From Acidobacteriota bacterium (GTDB lineage Bacteria; Acidobacteriota; Thermoanaerobaculia; Multivoradales; J023), in the NCBI GenBank assembly GCA_029263315.1, contig JAJCXR010000032.1, positions 1 to 64,000 on the forward strand: 64,000 nucleotides of DNA, written 5' to 3'. Positions 63,432 to 64,000 of the stretch are shown here, piece after piece. The position numbers and the translations under genes were made by a program. Within the stretch, counting starts at the first letter, position 1. The number at the start of each line of letters is the position of its first letter. Under the pieces are notes generated by a model. It ran no database searches, had not been told where the DNA came from, and was given only the letters and a program-made list of their open reading frames with translations.

Positions 63432-64000
63432 ATGGACACCGAGCTGCCAAGCATGAGCTCCGAAGAGCTGGCCCTCTTCAACGAGCTCATCTCCAACCAT
63501 TTTGGCATCCACTTCCCCGAGCACAAGCGGAAGATCCTAGAAACCCGCCTCCGGCCGCGGCTTCGCGCCAACCATGTGCGCCGCTTCATCGACTACTACC
63601 TGCTCTTGCAGTTCGATCTCGAGCTCGAGCTCGGTCCGCTCACCCAGGCGATCACCAACAACGAGAGCTATTTCTTTCGCGAAACGCTGCAATTCGACGC
63701 TCTCGACATGAAGTGTCTCGACGACTTGCAGAAGGGTGGAGAGCCCGGTAGGTTGCGTTTCCTGTCGGCCGGTTGCTCCTCCGGCGAGGAACCCTATTCG
63801 TTGAATATCTGCCTGCGGGGTCCACTGCAGGGAATGAGCAGGGATTTGATGATCGACGCCTTCGATATCGACCAGAACCACCTGGCCAAGGCGCGTCGGG
63901 CCATTTACCAACCCAACTCCCTGCGCGCTCTGTCACCGTCCCAGAAGAGGATGTATTTTACCGCCCTGGAGGACGGTTCCTTCGAGCTGCGCTCCCGATT
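63432..64000 (+). CDS. cheR: CheR chemoreceptor methyltransferase, N-terminal part (cut by window edge)
   Basis: The frame starts at the ATG at 63432, 13 nt past the HEAT gene stop, and is open for 189 codons to the end. CheR landmarks: NHFGIHFPEHKRKILETRLR (N domain), ITNNESYFFRETLQFDALDM, and LSAGCSSGEEPYSLNICLRG, the SAM-binding loop (consensus AGCSTGEEPYS). The C-terminal half is missing. Confidence 0.93.
   Translation, partial: MDTELPSMSSEELALFNELISNHFGIHFPEHKRKILETRLRPRLRANHVRRFIDYYLLLQFDLELELGPLTQAITNNESYFFRETLQFDALDMKCLDDLQKGGEPGRLRFLSAGCSSGEEPYSLNICLRGPLQGMSRDLMIDAFDIDQNHLAKARRAIYQPNSLRALSPSQKRMYFTALEDGSFELRSR

Overview
The window is about 64 kb of GC-rich DNA from a diderm, flagellate-type or gliding chemotactic bacterium. 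It has lpxC, lnt, a complete Na+-translocating NQR operon, CheA/CheW/MCP/CheR and DUF4388-type proteins. Together with a receiver-LpxC fusion and secreted proteins ending in a DGFESG-like tail, this fits Acidobacteriota (for example Thermoanaerobaculia) or a related phylum. That placement is inference; no rRNA is present.

Region 1 (1-16.2 kb) is accessory. A leftward prophage-like block (1-8 kb) runs from a replication-type protein through a degenerate-methyltransferase/HTH protein, a Mom-like adenine-modification protein and RadC to a terminase-like pair cut by the left edge. A lower-GC Shedu nuclease cassette with a small WYL-like partner sits beside a truncated gene copy. From 8 to 15 kb there is a vapB antitoxin with a broken PIN toxin, an AT-rich two-gene cassette (small membrane protein plus P-loop ATPase), a wrecked phage-like gene, an IS3 fragment, and a deleted second copy of the prophage block (radC joined directly to the 8.0-8.17 kb sequence).

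Region 2 (16.2-19.1 kb) is the main discovery: an operon cytochrome P450 - 31-residue peptide - cytochrome P450. The peptide is absent from ordinary ORF calls. It has a perfect Shine-Dalgarno, a basic leader and an aromatic C-terminus (GNYLWYIYHQL) that combines elements of known P450-crosslinked RiPP cores (tryptorubin AWYIWY, cittilin YIYY, biarylitide YxH). I propose an undescribed two-P450 RiPP pathway outside the actinobacteria and myxobacteria where such peptides are best known.

Region 3 (19.3-31.6 kb) holds a GT-C glycosyltransferase, a palindromic repeat cluster, a secreted M28 peptidase, a renalase-like flavoprotein, a secreted BNR-type protein, the receiver-LpxC fusion, a GNAT acetyltransferase and a CBS protein. 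Region 4 (31.6-39.1 kb) is nqrABCDEF-apbE-nqrM. Region 5 (39.4-52.8 kb) has TrmH, a Nudix hydrolase and a long leftward operon (NfeD protease, slipin, SPOR protein, Lnt, prfB with programmed frameshift, two glycosyltransferases) plus a pseudouridine synthase. Region 6 (52.8-64 kb) is a chemosensory locus: a leftward receiver/GAF/DUF4388 operon and a rightward cheA-cheW-periplasmic protein-MCP-HEAT-cheR operon running off the right edge. Short tandem repeats of 14-16 bp recur at gene ends.
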